64,000 bases of DNA from Glycomyces luteolus (GCF_027622875.1 NZ_JAPZVP010000004.1:142217-206216); one strand, 5' to 3'. Counted from the first letter of the stretch, positions 8,815-18,719 are shown. Translations and numbers: made by a program. Notes: a model not told the origin generated them from the sequence alone.

Positions 8815-9135
8815 GTGACTTACGTAATCGCCGAGCCGTGCGTGGATCTCCTCGACAAGGCCTGCATTGAAGAGTGCCCTGTCGACTGCATCTACGAAGG
8901 CAACCGCAAGCTCTACATCCACCCCGACGAGTGCGTCGACTGCGGTGCATGCGAGCCGGTGTGCCCGGTCGAGGCGATCTTCTACGAGGACGACGTCCCC
9001 GAGGAGTGGGCCCCGTACACCAAGGCCGAAGTCGACTTCTTCGACGAGCTCGGCAGCCCCGGCGGCGCCTCCAAGGTCGGCAAGATCGACAGCGACGTCC
9101 CGTTCGTGGCCGAGCTGCCCGCGAAAGCGGAGTAG
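8815..9135 (+). CDS. fdxA: Seven-iron ferredoxin FdxA
   Basis: This 106-residue electron carrier has the 3Fe-4S plus 4Fe-4S pattern of actinobacterial FdxA. Cys 9, 17 and 50 bind the three-iron cluster; Cys 21, 40, 43 and 46 bind the four-iron cluster; Cys 25 is extra. The acidic C-terminal half is normal for the family. The start is GTG with AGGAAGG 7 nt upstream. It is followed after 5 bp by dapC, the usual actinobacterial pair. It probably donates electrons to cytochromes P450 or reductases; no specific partner is visible here. Confidence 0.95.
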   Translation: MTYVIAEPCVDLLDKACIEECPVDCIYEGNRKLYIHPDECVDCGACEPVCPVEAIFYEDDVPEEWAPYTKAEVDFFDELGSPGGASKVGKIDSDVPFVAELPAKAE

Positions 9136-9140
9136 CCGCG

Positions 9141-10256
9141 ATGGCGCTGCGCCGCCTTCACAGCGCCTCTCCGGCCAGGCGGCTGCCGCGCTTCCCGTGG
9201 GACCGCATGGCTCCCTACCAGGAGCGCGCGGCGGCCCACCCCGGCGGGCTGGTCGACCTCACCGTCGGAGCCCCCGTGGACGAGGTGCCGGAGTCGATCC
9301 GGCAGGCGCTCATCGACGCGTCCGCCCGGCCCGGTTACCCGACGGTGGCCGGCCCGGCGGCGCTCGGCGATGCGATGCGGTCGTGGCTGCACCGGCACAC
9401 CGGCGTGGCCGAGGACGTCGCGGTCCTGCCGACCGTGGGCTCCAAGGAACTGGTCGCGAACCTGCCGCTCCAGCTCGGCGTCGGGCCCGGCGAAGCCGTG
9501 GCCTACCCGGAGATCGCCTACCCGACCTATGAGATCGGCGCGATCCTCGCCAAGGCTGACGCGGTGCCGGTCGCCGATCCCCGTGACGCCGCGGGCTCGC
9601 GCCTGCGCCTGGCGTGGATCAACTACCCGACCAACCCGACCGGCGAGGTCGCCTCCGTCGAGCACCTGCGCGACCTGGTCCGCTGGGCCCGGGGCAGCGG
9701 CGTGGTGCTCGCCAGCGACGAGTGCTACCTGACCCTCGGCTGGGACGAGGAGCAACCGCCCGTCTCGATCCTCGACCCGCGCGTGAACGACGGGGACCTC
9801 ACGGGTCTCCTTGCGGCGCATTCGCTTTCGAAGCGGTCGAACCTGGCCGGCTACCGTTCGGCGTTCCTCGCCGGGGACCCCGCTTTGATCGCCGACCTGC
9901 TGGAGATCCGCCGCCACTCGGGATTCATGGTCCCGTGGGCGGTCCAGCAGGCCACGATCGCGGCGCTGCACGACGAGTCGCACGCGATCGAGCAGCGCGC
10001 CCGCTACGAGGACCGCCGCGGCGTGCTCCGCGGCGCCGTCGAGGCCGCCGGGTTCCGCATCGACCACTCGAGCGCGGGCCTGTACTTGTGGGCCACGCGC
10101 GACGAGGACTGCTGGGACACCGTGCAGTGGCTCGCCGAGCGAGGCATCCTCGCCGCGGCGGGGGAGTTCTACGGCGCCAAGGGGAACCGGCATGTGCGCC
10201 TGTCGCTGACCGCGACGGACGAGGCGATCGCCGATGCCGCCCGGCGTTTGAAGTAG
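9141..10256 (+). CDS. dapC: Succinyldiaminopimelate transaminase
   Basis: This 371-residue PLP-dependent class I/II aminotransferase converts N-succinyl-2-amino-6-ketopimelate to succinyl-diaminopimelate in the lysine and peptidoglycan-precursor pathway. The PLP lysine is K231 in HSLSKRSNLAGYR, the substrate Asn sits in YPTNPTGEV, and the cofactor Asp is in ASDECY. The ATG 5 bp after the fdxA stop gives the usual N-terminus (LPRFPWD near residue 16). Context (fdxA-dapC) agrees with characterised actinobacterial dapC. Transcription probably ends at the 15-bp hairpin at 10271-10307. Confidence 0.93.
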   Translation: MALRRLHSASPARRLPRFPWDRMAPYQERAAAHPGGLVDLTVGAPVDEVPESIRQALIDASARPGYPTVAGPAALGDAMRSWLHRHTGVAEDVAVLPTVGSKELVANLPLQLGVGPGEAVAYPEIAYPTYEIGAILAKADAVPVADPRDAAGSRLRLAWINYPTNPTGEVASVEHLRDLVRWARGSGVVLASDECYLTLGWDEEQPPVSILDPRVNDGDLTGLLAAHSLSKRSNLAGYRSAFLAGDPALIADLLEIRRHSGFMVPWAVQQATIAALHDESHAIEQRARYEDRRGVLRGAVEAAGFRIDHSSAGLYLWATRDEDCWDTVQWLAERGILAAAGEFYGAKGNRHVRLSLTATDEAIADAARRLK

Positions 10257-10270
10257 CCGCAGCAGACACG

Positions 10271-10307
10271 GCGAAGGGCCCGCGACCGGATGTCGCGGGC
10301 CCTTCGC
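10271..10307. terminator. Bidirectional hairpin terminator
   Basis: A perfect 15-bp inverted repeat (arms 10271-10285 and 10293-10307, 7-nt loop) sits between the convergent dapC and proline-rich secreted-protein genes. It has no U-run, as is common in actinobacteria. Confidence 0.75.
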
Positions 10308-10332
10308 TCGTCTTGGAGCGGGCGGTGCTCAC

Positions 10333-10845
10333 CTACGGCGTTCCCGGATCCGGAACCGGCAGGGGGTCGCCGACCGGCGGCGGCTCGACACCAGGAGGCG
10401 GCTCGACCGGCGGCACGTCCACCGGCGGCAGCAGGCTCTTGACGACCTCGACGACCTGCTTGCAGACCTCGGTCAGGGCGCTGACGTCGGGCACGGTCGG
10501 AAGTGCGCCGTCCGGGTCCGGCAGCTGCTCCGCCTCGGCCGGTACATCAGGCGCGGCCGGAGGCGGGAGCTGCGCGATGAGCCCCTGGAGTTCCGTGAGG
10601 CACCCCTGGAGGTCGAGCAGTGCGGCCGGGTCCGGCAGCCCCGCGGGCGGGTCGACCGGCAGCGTCGGCAGCTGCTCCGACTGCGCGGTCTCGACGGTTT
10701 CGATCTCGGCCGCGCTCACGGCCGGTGCGCCCGCGAGCATCACGAGCGGGACGGCAGCCCCGATCACGACGGTCTGCCAGGTCTTGGTGGTCGGCTTGGT
10801 TCCGGTCTGCTTGGTGCGTTCTGCTTTGAACATGGACAGTGCCAT
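10333..10845 (-). CDS. Small secreted proline-rich protein of unknown function
   Basis: This 170-residue protein has a signal peptide: a basic start, then TVVIGAAVPLVMLAGAPAVSAA. The mature chain has two Cys (in QGCLTEL and TEVCKQV) that could form a disulfide, and a Pro/Val/Asp-rich C-terminal tail with PPP and PEP repeats. The ATG at 10845 is preceded by GGGAG at 9 nt, so I use it instead of the open frame that extends to 10935. I recognise no family. Function may be surface-related; that is inference only. Confidence 0.7.
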   Translation of the reverse strand: MALSMFKAERTKQTGTKPTTKTWQTVVIGAAVPLVMLAGAPAVSAAEIETVETAQSEQLPTLPVDPPAGLPDPAALLDLQGCLTELQGLIAQLPPPAAPDVPAEAEQLPDPDGALPTVPDVSALTEVCKQVVEVVKSLLPPVDVPPVEPPPGVEPPPVGDPLPVPDPGTP

Positions 10846-10987
10846 GAGGATTTGCTCCCGTTGGTCTCGGCGCTCCCGGCGCAGGCGCGGTCGGTGCGAA
10901 CCGCCGGTGGGGGCGGCTCGACCGCCCTTCGACACCGGAAGATGTCTACTTTCCGTAGCACTTTAAGGACCGTCCGTGAGCGACGAG

Positions 10988-11004
10988 TGGTTTCAAGGAA
11001 ACCA
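10988..11004. promoter_or_regulatory. Operator-like palindrome in divergent region
   Basis: The 17-bp sequence TGGTTTC-AAG-GAAACCA is a perfect 7-bp inverted repeat. It lies in the 290-bp gap between the secreted-protein gene and the large regulatory ATPase gene, a natural place for an operator. Nothing else is clear in the gap. Confidence 0.4.
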
Positions 11005-11135
11005 AACCGCACCTTTGCCGCATATGAAAAACGAGCATGGCGCTGACCTGGACCGACGCCGAAACATGAGGTACATCGTCTGATAGTCGACAATCCACCG
11101 CGCGACCCCGCCGGAGGTCCTAGGACCAGAACCCC

Positions 11136-14100
11136 ATGGCGCCTGTCGCACCCTTCGGCCACACTGGGCGGGTGACCTTCCTGATCGGCCGCGACCATCC
11201 GGCGGCGGCACTCCGCTCGGCCGTCGAACGCACCGTGTCCAGCCACGGCGGGCTCGCGCTCGTCACCGGCGAAGCGGGCATCGGCAAGTCCACCCTCGTC
11301 ACCGACATCGCCGCCCGCTTCCGCGGCGAGCTCACCGTCGCCTTCGCCACCTCCTGGGAATCCGAGGCCGTCCCCGACCACTGGCTCTGGGTCCAGGTCC
11401 TCCGCTCGCTCCGCGCCCAGCTCGGCGACGAGACCTGGCAGGCCCTCCAGCCAGCGCCCGCCGTCGACGCGCTGCTCGGCCGGGGCGACGGCACCACCCC
11501 CGCCCAGTTCGAGCTCTACGACGCGGTGACGCAACTGCTCATCAGCGCCTCGCAGCGCGGCCCCGTCCTCGTCGTCCTCGACGACCTCCACTTCGCCGAC
11601 CCCGGCAGCCTCGAACTGCTCAAGTTCGCCTCGCAGCACACGTGGTTCGAGCGGATCCTGTTCGTCGGCACCTACCGCGACTCCGAGATCGACCCGGGCC
11701 ACCGCCTGCGCGCCCGGATGCTCCCGCTCGTCGCCAAGGCCGTCATGATCAGCCTCGAAGGGCTCGACGAGTCCGGCGTCGCCGAACTCTGCCGCACCAC
11801 CGTGGGCGACGCGCCCGACCCGGCCACTGTCGCCGAGATCACCCGCCGCACCGGCGGCAACCCGTTCTTCGTCGAGCAGACCGCGCAGCTGTGGGCTTCC
11901 GGCCAGCGCGTGGACGCCACCACCGCCGGGATGCGCGACGCCCTCCAGCGGCGCATCGACCAGCTCCCCGAGCCCGTCGTCCGGATGCTCACCCTCGCCT
12001 CGGTCGGCGGCCGCGAATTCCACGCGGGCGTCATGGCCCAGGCCGCCGGGATCGAACTGCACCGCATCGAGGCCGCACTCGACGCCGCCTGCCAGACCCG
12101 GCTCGTGCGCCGCGAGGCCGACCGGTACGTGTTCGTCCACGACCTCGTGCGCGAGACGCTCTACAACACGATGTCGAGTGACGAGGCCGCCCACCACCAC
12201 GGCTGCGTCGTGCGCGCCCTCGTCGCCGACGAGTCCCTGCAGAAGCTCATGCTCTCCACCGAGATCGCGCACCACGCGTGGCTCGCCGGAGACGACCTCG
12301 ATCCGGTGATCGCCGTCGACTTCCTCACCAGGGCCGCCCGCGATTCCCAGAGGTGCCTCAGCGTCGCCGGCGCCGAGAAGTACCTGCGGCGGGCCCTCGC
12401 GCGGTGCACCCCCGGGATGGTTCGCGAGCGCGTCAAACTGCGGCTCGACCTCGCCGGGGCCGTGACCTGGCTGAGCCGCCCGGACCAGCGCCTGCTCGAG
12501 GAGGGCCGCGTCCTCTACGACCAGGCGCTCCTCGAAGCCGAGGATTCCGGCGATCCGATGCTGCTCACCAGGGCGGCCGTCGAGGTCCCGCAGGACGCGC
12601 GCGTCGACGAGCTCATGCGCCTCAAGACCCTCGCCTACACGAAACTCGCCGGCGAGGCCCCCGACCCGGACCTCCCGCACGACGACCTCACCAGGCGGCT
12701 CCTCTACGCCTACATGCTCGCCGCGCGCGCCGCCGACTCCGACGACGACCTCTCGTTCGGGCTCTGGGCCACCCACGCCGTGAACTGGGGGCCCGGCACG
12801 GCCGCCGAACGCCAGGCCATCGTCGAGGAACTGGCCGAGATCAGCGCCCGCACCGGCGACATGGAGATGCGCCTGTACGCGGCCTCGCTCGGCTGGGTCG
12901 TGCTCCTCGAACGCGGCGACCCGGCGTTCCTGGCGCAGCTGGACCGCTTCTGCGCCCTCGCCGAGGCCAGCGACTCCGATCGCTGGCGCAGCGGCATGGA
13001 CGTCGACCACGCCGTGATCGACATGGTCCAGGGCCGTTTCGAGGAGGCCGAAGCGCGGCTCGCCGAAGCCACCGCCGTGGCCGGGGACGACCCGATGTAC
13101 CTGCACATGCTCGAGCACCTGCATTGGGAGCTGAGCATCGCCCGCGGGGCGGTGCCGACGGCGGTCTCCAAAGGCTGGGGCGAGGCCTTCGGCATTTGGT
13201 ATCCGGACCTGCTCTCAGGTATCAGTGCGCTGCGCCGCGGCGACCCCGCCGGGGCGCGCGCCGTCCGCGCGCGGCTCGGCGACGGGCCCTCCCCTCGCAG
13301 CCCCGGGGCATACCTGTGGATCCGGTTCGAGGCCGAGCTCGCCATCGCCGAGGACGATACGGAGACCATTGCGCGCCTTCGCGAACGACTCGCGCCCTTC
13401 GAAGGCGAGTGGCTCGTCGCCCTGTGGGGCACCAGCGTCCACGGTCCCCTCAGCCACTGGCTCGGCCTGCTCGCCGCCGCGGCCGGAGACGAGGACGCCG
13501 CCCGGGGCCACTTCGCGAACGCCGTCGAGCAGTCCGAGCGCCTCGGCGCCCACCCCTGGGCGGAGGCCGCCCGCAAAGCCGACGCCGAGCTCGGGACGGC
13601 AACGGCCGAAACCGGGACCGAGGTGACGGGCGCCGCGGTGTTCCGCCGCGAGAGCTCGACCTGGACCCTCCGCTACGAAGGGCGCAGCGTCCACCTGCCG
13701 CACGCCAAGGGCTTCGCCGATCTGCACCGGCTCCTGAGGCAGCCCGGCGTCGAAGTCGCCGCGGTCGACCTGCTCGACCCCGAAGGCGGGGAAGCGGTCA
13801 CGGCCGACGCCAGGCTCGGCGGCGACGACCTCCTCGACGCCGAGGCCCGCGCCCGCTACCGCGACCACCTCGAGATGCTCGACGAGCAGATCGACACCGC
13901 GGCCGCGCTCGGCGACGACGCCCGCGCCGCCCGCCTCGACGCCGAACGCCAGGCCCTCATCGAGCAGCTCAAGGCCGCCACCGGACTCGGCGGCCGCTCC
14001 CGCCGCCTCGGCGACAACGCCGAACGCGCCCGCAAGAGCGTCACCAACCGCATCCGCAACACCCTCAAGAAGATCGAGGCCGTCCACCCGGCGCTGGCCG

Positions 14101-14180
14101 CGCACCTGCACGGCGCCGTCGCCACCGGCTCGGCCTGCGTCTACCGCCCCGAAACCGAAGCGCCCCGATGGGAGCTGTGA
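11136..14180 (+). CDS. Large AAA-type regulatory ATPase with TPR-like middle and short basic C-terminal domain
   Basis: This protein of ~1014 residues has a Walker A (GEAGIGKST, ~45-53), a Walker B (VLVVLDDLHFAD, ~149-160) and a winged-helix part (~290-345), as in the LuxR/MalT-like ATPases. A helical tetratricopeptide-like region (~380-820) follows. It lacks a LuxR helix-turn-helix at the end. Instead residues ~835-1005 hold a beta-rich segment (RRESSTWTLRYEGRSVHLP), a coiled coil, and a basic helix pair (RARKSVTNRIRNTLKKIE). This C-terminal module occurs in some actinobacterial regulatory ATPases and may bind DNA or RNA, but that is inference. GTG 11172 (VTFLIGRDHP) is a likely alternative start. 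Confidence 0.78.
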   Translation: MAPVAPFGHTGRVTFLIGRDHPAAALRSAVERTVSSHGGLALVTGEAGIGKSTLVTDIAARFRGELTVAFATSWESEAVPDHWLWVQVLRSLRAQLGDETWQALQPAPAVDALLGRGDGTTPAQFELYDAVTQLLISASQRGPVLVVLDDLHFADPGSLELLKFASQHTWFERILFVGTYRDSEIDPGHRLRARMLPLVAKAVMISLEGLDESGVAELCRTTVGDAPDPATVAEITRRTGGNPFFVEQTAQLWASGQRVDATTAGMRDALQRRIDQLPEPVVRMLTLASVGGREFHAGVMAQAAGIELHRIEAALDAACQTRLVRREADRYVFVHDLVRETLYNTMSSDEAAHHHGCVVRALVADESLQKLMLSTEIAHHAWLAGDDLDPVIAVDFLTRAARDSQRCLSVAGAEKYLRRALARCTPGMVRERVKLRLDLAGAVTWLSRPDQRLLEEGRVLYDQALLEAEDSGDPMLLTRAAVEVPQDARVDELMRLKTLAYTKLAGEAPDPDLPHDDLTRRLLYAYMLAARAADSDDDLSFGLWATHAVNWGPGTAAERQAIVEELAEISARTGDMEMRLYAASLGWVVLLERGDPAFLAQLDRFCALAEASDSDRWRSGMDVDHAVIDMVQGRFEEAEARLAEATAVAGDDPMYLHMLEHLHWELSIARGAVPTAVSKGWGEAFGIWYPDLLSGISALRRGDPAGARAVRARLGDGPSPRSPGAYLWIRFEAELAIAEDDTETIARLRERLAPFEGEWLVALWGTSVHGPLSHWLGLLAAAAGDEDAARGHFANAVEQSERLGAHPWAEAARKADAELGTATAETGTEVTGAAVFRRESSTWTLRYEGRSVHLPHAKGFADLHRLLRQPGVEVAAVDLLDPEGGEAVTADARLGGDDLLDAEARARYRDHLEMLDEQIDTAAALGDDARAARLDAERQALIEQLKAATGLGGRSRRLGDNAERARKSVTNRIRNTLKKIEAVHPALAAHLHGAVATGSACVYRPETEAPRWEL

Positions 14181-14214
14181 ACGCGGAAGGGGCCGGGTGT
14201 TAAGGAATGAAGCG

Positions 14215-15072
14215 CTACTTGCGGTTGTAGGCCCTGATCGTCAGGAACCCGAAGACCGCGATGAAACCGGCCGACCAGATCAGCGTCGTGGCCACCGATG
14301 CGGTCGACACGTCGCCGTCGAACAGGCCCCGAACGCCGTCGACCAGCTGGCTGATCGGCGTGTTCTCGACGACCGGCTGCAGCCAGCCCGGCATCGTCGA
14401 GGGGTCGACCATGATGTTCGACAGGAACGTCAGCGGGAACATGATCGACATCGAGATCGACATGACGGTCTTCTCCGACCGCGTGATCAGGCCCAGCCAG
14501 GTCCACAGCCACGAGAACGAGAAGCAGAAGACCAGCAGCAGCCCCACGCCCAGCAGCACGCCCACCGCGCCGCCCTCGGGCCGGTAGCCCATCACCAGGC
14601 CCGTGCCGAACATGACCGCTCCCGCCGCGGCGTAACGGAACACGTCCGCCAGGAGGTACCCGACCATCGGCGCGGCCCGCCAGATCGGCAGTGTCCGGAA
14701 CCGGTCCGAGACGCCCTTGTTGATGTCGATGTTCACGCTCATACCGGTGTACATCGTGGTCATCACGATGCTCATCACCATGATGCCCGGGAGCAGGAAC
14801 TGCAGGTAGTCGCCGGTGCCGCCCGCGATCGCGCCGCCGAACAGGTAGGTGAACATCAGCAGCATCATGATCGGGAAGAGCAGGATGTCGAACGCCTGCT
14901 CCGGCACGTGCTTGATCTTCAGCATCGAGCGCCAGGCGAAGGCCCGCGCCGAAGCGAACGCGCTCGGCGGCGCCGGTCGCTCTCCAGTGGCCAGCAGGCG
15001 GCGCAGGTGCTCCCTCGCAACCGGCGCCGGGGCGTCGACATCGGACTTCGTAGTGGTCTGCGTGACGGTCAT
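14215..15072 (-). CDS. DrrB-like ABC-2 transporter permease
   Basis: This 285-residue membrane protein has six hydrophobic segments and the ABC-2 arrangement. A cytoplasmic N-terminus is followed by the first segment (AFDILLFPIMMLLMFTYLF), and the conserved PLTFLSNIMV before the final loop and segment. Together with the ATP-binding gene upstream it forms a DrrAB-type exporter, a family known for antibiotic, lipid or drug efflux; the substrate is unknown. ATG start with AAAGGAA 6 nt upstream. Gap to the ATPase gene is 29 bp. Confidence 0.9.
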   Translation of the reverse strand: MTVTQTTTKSDVDAPAPVAREHLRRLLATGERPAPPSAFASARAFAWRSMLKIKHVPEQAFDILLFPIMMLLMFTYLFGGAIAGGTGDYLQFLLPGIMVMSIVMTTMYTGMSVNIDINKGVSDRFRTLPIWRAAPMVGYLLADVFRYAAAGAVMFGTGLVMGYRPEGGAVGVLLGVGLLLVFCFSFSWLWTWLGLITRSEKTVMSISMSIMFPLTFLSNIMVDPSTMPGWLQPVVENTPISQLVDGVRGLFDGDVSTASVATTLIWSAGFIAVFGFLTIRAYNRK

Positions 15073-15101
15073 TGCGTTTCCTTTCTGAAAGTCCGTAGGT
15101 G

Positions 15102-16061
15102 CTAGGCGTCGACTTTGCTGGTGAGCGAGAGGAAGACCTCGTCAAGGCTCGGCTGGCCGAGCGAGAAGTCGTCCACGAGGATCCCGGCGCGGGCCAGCTC
15201 GCCGAGGGCGTGCGAGCCCTGCACGGCGGTGTCCTGGCCCGGGGCCAGCCGGGCGGTCAGCGCCACCGGGTCGTCGTCGAGCGCGACCTCCCCGGCCAGC
15301 GCCTCGGCGAGGACCTGCCGCGCGTGCTCGCGCTGGTCGGCGTGGTGCAGCCGCACCCGGATCGAGCCCGCGCCCACCGAGGACTTGAGCTGGCCCGGCG
15401 TGCCCTCGGCGATGACCCTGCCGGTGTCGATGACCGCGATGCGGCTCGCCAGCTGGTCGGCCTCCTCCAGGTACTGGGTGGTGAGCAGCACCGTGGTGCC
15501 CTCGCCGACGATCGTCCGGACCACGTCCCACACCTGGTTGCGGCTGCGCGGGTCCAGGCCCGTCGTCGGCTCGTCCAGGAACAGGAGCTTCGGCGTCACG
15601 ATGATCGACGCGGCGATGTCGAGCCGCCGCCGCATGCCGCCCGAGTAGGCCTTCACCTGCTTGCCGCCCGCGGCCGTCAGCCCGAACGCCTCCAGCAGAT
15701 CCGCGGCGCGGTCGCGCGCCGCCGGCTTCCCGTAGCCGTACAGCCGCGAGAGGAGCACCAGGTTCTCGAAGCCCGTGAGGTCCTCGTCGAGCGACGCGTA
15801 CTGGCCGGTGAGGCTCACCTGGGACCGCACCGAGGCGGCGTCAGCGATGAGGTCGCGGCCGAACACGGTGGCGCTGCCCGCGTCCGGACGCAGCAGGGTG
15901 GCCAGCATCCGGACCGTGGTGGTCTTGCCCGCCCCGTTCGGGCCGAGCACGCCGTACACCGTGCCGGCCGGGACCTCGAGGTCCACGCCGTCGACGGCTT
16001 TGACGTCCTTGAAGTGCTTGACGAGCCCTTCGGCTCGGATCGCGAGGTCGCGCTGCGACAT
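15102..16061 (-). CDS. DrrA-like ABC transporter ATP-binding protein
   Basis: This 319-residue ATPase has Walker [11 protein letters not shown]-loop, signature YSGGMRRRL, Walker [14 protein letters not shown] and the DrrA C-terminal extension ending in [14 protein letters not shown]. The open frame reaches 16097, but the ATG at 16061 has a strong AGGAGG 6-7 nt upstream, so I start there. It powers the ABC-2 permease encoded next. The operon is preceded by the ctpE terminator, so it needs a promoter in 16062-16122. Confidence 0.92.
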   Translation of the reverse strand: MSQRDLAIRAEGLVKHFKDVKAVDGVDLEVPAGTVYGVLGPNGAGKTTTVRMLATLLRPDAGSATVFGRDLIADAASVRSQVSLTGQYASLDEDLTGFENLVLLSRLYGYGKPAARDRAADLLEAFGLTAAGGKQVKAYSGGMRRRLDIAASIIVTPKLLFLDEPTTGLDPRSRNQVWDVVRTIVGEGTTVLLTTQYLEEADQLASRIAVIDTGRVIAEGTPGQLKSSVGAGSIRVRLHHADQREHARQVLAEALAGEVALDDDPVALTARLAPGQDTAVQGSHALGELARAGILVDDFSLGQPSLDEVFLSLTSKVDA

Positions 16062-16122
16062 GTCCGCCTCCTGGATGATGCTTATCGTTGCTCTCATCCA
16101 GAAGGCGCTACGCGCACGCCAC

Positions 16123-16153
16123 GGCCCCCGCTACATCCGATGTAGCGGGGGCC
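16123..16153 (-). terminator. Hairpin terminator of ctpE
   Basis: A perfect 14-bp stem (16123-16136 / 16140-16153) with a 3-nt loop lies 10 bp past the ctpE stop and 62 bp before the ABC exporter ATPase start. Confidence 0.8.
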
Positions 16154-16162
16154 GGCGCATTC

Positions 16163-18565
16163 CTAGTCCTTGAGGTGCTTGGGCCTGACGACCAGCCAGA
16201 ACAGCAGCGCCGCCACGCCCGAGGCGACCGCGATCGCCGCCACGGTGGTGTTCCACACGCCCGGCAGCTCCAGCTCGTAGAACTCGGCGAACGGCGGGAC
16301 CGCGATCACGGTCACGAACGCCGCCGCGCAGCCGCCCACCAGCAGCGCCTTCCACCACACGTACGGCCGCGCCACGATCGCGAGCGCCGCCAGGGCGAGG
16401 CAGAACAGGGTGATCGCGGCCGTGGTCTGCGGCAGCTGCGAATCGGTGCCGTCGTGCGCGAGGGACATCAGGTACGCCACGAACGTGGGCACCGCGCAGC
16501 AGATCCCGGCCGGGATCGCGAACTTGAGCACCCGCTTCACGAAGTTCGGCTTCGCCTTCTCGAACGTCGGCGCGAGCGCCAGGAAGAAGGCGGGGAGCCC
16601 GATGGTGAACAGGTTGATGAGCGACTGGTGGATCGGCAGGAACGGGTACGGCAGCGGGTCGCTGCCCGCCGCCCACGCCGAGATCGCGCCGACCGCGACG
16701 AACAGCGCCAGCGAGATCGCGTACACGGTCTTCGTCAGGAACAGGTTCGAGACGCGGCCGATGTTGCCGAGCACCCGGCGGCCCTCGTCCACCACGTGCG
16801 GCAGGGTCGCGAACTCGTCGTCGAGCAGCACCACCTGCGCGACCGAGCGCGCCGCCGCCGAACCCGAGCCCATCGCGATGCCGAGGTCGGCGTCCTTGAG
16901 CGCCAGCACGTCGTTGACGCCGTCGCCGGTCATCGCGACCGTGTGGCCCCGCGACTGGAGCGCTTTCACGAACGCCTGCTTCTGGTGCGGCTTCACGCGC
17001 CCGAAGATCGTGGCCCGCTCGAGCAGGTCCGCGAGCTCCTCGGGGTCCTCCGGGAGCCGCCGCGCGTCGACCGTGTCGGCCGCGCCCTCGACGCCGAGCT
17101 GCGCCGCGACCGCGCCGACCGCGGCGGGGGAGTCCCCGGAGATGATCTTGACGGTGACGCCCTGCGCCCTGAAGTAGGCGAGGGTCGCCGCCGCCGTGGA
17201 GCGCAGGCGCTGGCGCAGGATCACGAGGGCCTGGGCCTTGACGCCGCTGAGGCCGCCGGTGGTGGAGGCGGTCTCGGCGGTGACGAGGGCGAGGACGCGC
17301 AGGCCCTGGGCGGCGAGCACGTCCGCTTCGAGGGCGACGGGGTCGTTCGAGTCGAGGAGGATGTCGGGCGCGCCGAGGAGCCAGGTGCCGTTGTCGGTGA
17401 AGCGGGTGCCGCTCCACTTGCGGGCCGAGGAGAACGGCATGACGTCGATGACCCGCCATTTCGGGTCCGGGGTCGACTGCTCGCGCAGGTATTCGGCGAC
17501 GGCCTGCATGGTCGGGTTGGGGCTGTCGTCGGCGGCGGACAGGGCGGCGAGCGCGTCGCGGACGCCGTCGCCGTCGGTGCCGTCGATGGGCCGGATCTCG
17601 TCGACGTCCATGCCGCCTTCGGTGAGCGTCCCGGTCTTGTCGAGGCACAGCACATCGGTGCGGGCGAGGCCTTCGATGGCGGGGAGCTCCTGGACGAGGC
17701 AGCGGCGGGCGCCGAGGCGGATGACGCCGACGGCGAACGCGACCGAGGTGAGGAGCACGAGGCCCTCGGGGATCATCGGCACGATCCCGGCGACCGTGCG
17801 CACGATGATCTGCCGCCAGTTGGCGGCGTCGGCGAGCTGGCTGATGATGAGCAGCAGCGCGATCGGCACGATGAGCCAGTTGATGAGCTTGATGAAGCGG
17901 TTGATGCCGTCGCGCAGCTCCGAGCGGGCCAACGTGAACTTGCTGGCCTCCTCGACGAGCTTGGCGGCGTAGGAGTCCGCGCCGATCTGCTCGGCCCGGT
18001 ACAGGCCGGTGCCGGCGACGGCGAACGAGCCGGAGCGGACCTCGTCGGCGGGGGCTTTCGCGACCGGGTCGGCCTCACCGGTGAGCAGCGACTCGTCGAT
18101 CTCGAGGTTGCGGGATTCGACGACGGGGCCGTCGACGACGATCCGGTCGCCCGGTTCGATGTAGACGAGGTCGTCGCGGACGATCCGGTTCGGCGCGATC
18201 TCCTGGACCTCGCCGTCGCGCAGGACCTTCGCGTTCGACTGGTTCATCAGCGAGAGCTTGTCGAGGGTGCGCTTGGCGCGCAGCTCCTGGATGGTGCCGA
18301 TCGCGATGTTGGCGATGATGACGCCGGCGAACAGGCCCTGCTTCAGGCCCTCGAACAGCCCCTCCTCCATCGCCGTGAAGCCGATCGCGATCACGGCGAG
18401 CACGCCGATGACGGCGTTGAGCGGTGTGAAGAAGTTCGCGCGGAGGATGGCCGAGAGCGGTCGACTGGTGTGGCGCTTCGCCTCGTTGACGGCTCCGGCC
18501 TCGACGCGTTCGGCCACCTCGGCGGCCGTCAGGCCGCGGTCACCTGCCAGCATGGGTGTTGTCAC
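16163..18565 (-). CDS. ctpE: CtpE-like cation-transporting P-type ATPase
   Basis: The 800-residue pump matches mycobacterial CtpE in length and layout. There is an actuator domain with LTGEADPV and a membrane motif VPMIPEGLVLLTSVAFA. The phosphorylation site is DKTGTLT with D309, and the hinge is MTGDGVNDVLALKDADLGIAM. Six C-terminal membrane helices follow. Mycobacterial CtpE is linked to calcium uptake and envelope integrity; the PEGL-type site in helix 4 agrees with that group. The start is GTG 18565; ATG 18553 is also possible. It is divergent from proS with 154 bp between. Confidence 0.88.
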   Translation of the reverse strand: MTTPMLAGDRGLTAAEVAERVEAGAVNEAKRHTSRPLSAILRANFFTPLNAVIGVLAVIAIGFTAMEEGLFEGLKQGLFAGVIIANIAIGTIQELRAKRTLDKLSLMNQSNAKVLRDGEVQEIAPNRIVRDDLVYIEPGDRIVVDGPVVESRNLEIDESLLTGEADPVAKAPADEVRSGSFAVAGTGLYRAEQIGADSYAAKLVEEASKFTLARSELRDGINRFIKLINWLIVPIALLLIISQLADAANWRQIIVRTVAGIVPMIPEGLVLLTSVAFAVGVIRLGARRCLVQELPAIEGLARTDVLCLDKTGTLTEGGMDVDEIRPIDGTDGDGVRDALAALSAADDSPNPTMQAVAEYLREQSTPDPKWRVIDVMPFSSARKWSGTRFTDNGTWLLGAPDILLDSNDPVALEADVLAAQGLRVLALVTAETASTTGGLSGVKAQALVILRQRLRSTAAATLAYFRAQGVTVKIISGDSPAAVGAVAAQLGVEGAADTVDARRLPEDPEELADLLERATIFGRVKPHQKQAFVKALQSRGHTVAMTGDGVNDVLALKDADLGIAMGSGSAAARSVAQVVLLDDEFATLPHVVDEGRRVLGNIGRVSNLFLTKTVYAISLALFVAVGAISAWAAGSDPLPYPFLPIHQSLINLFTIGLPAFFLALAPTFEKAKPNFVKRVLKFAIPAGICCAVPTFVAYLMSLAHDGTDSQLPQTTAAITLFCLALAALAIVARPYVWWKALLVGGCAAAFVTVIAVPPFAEFYELELPGVWNTTVAAIAVASGVAALLFWLVVRPKHLKD

Positions 18566-18719
18566 GTCGACAGCTTATGCGACAGCCGCCCTGCCGTATC
18601 ACCGCCGAAGGACCGAGACGCACGTTTCGCCCCTCCTCCATACGACCGAGGAGACGCGGCCCGCAGAGGCCCTTATCCGATTGCGGCCCGACCGGGGACG
18701 ACACCTAGAATCGCTGATT

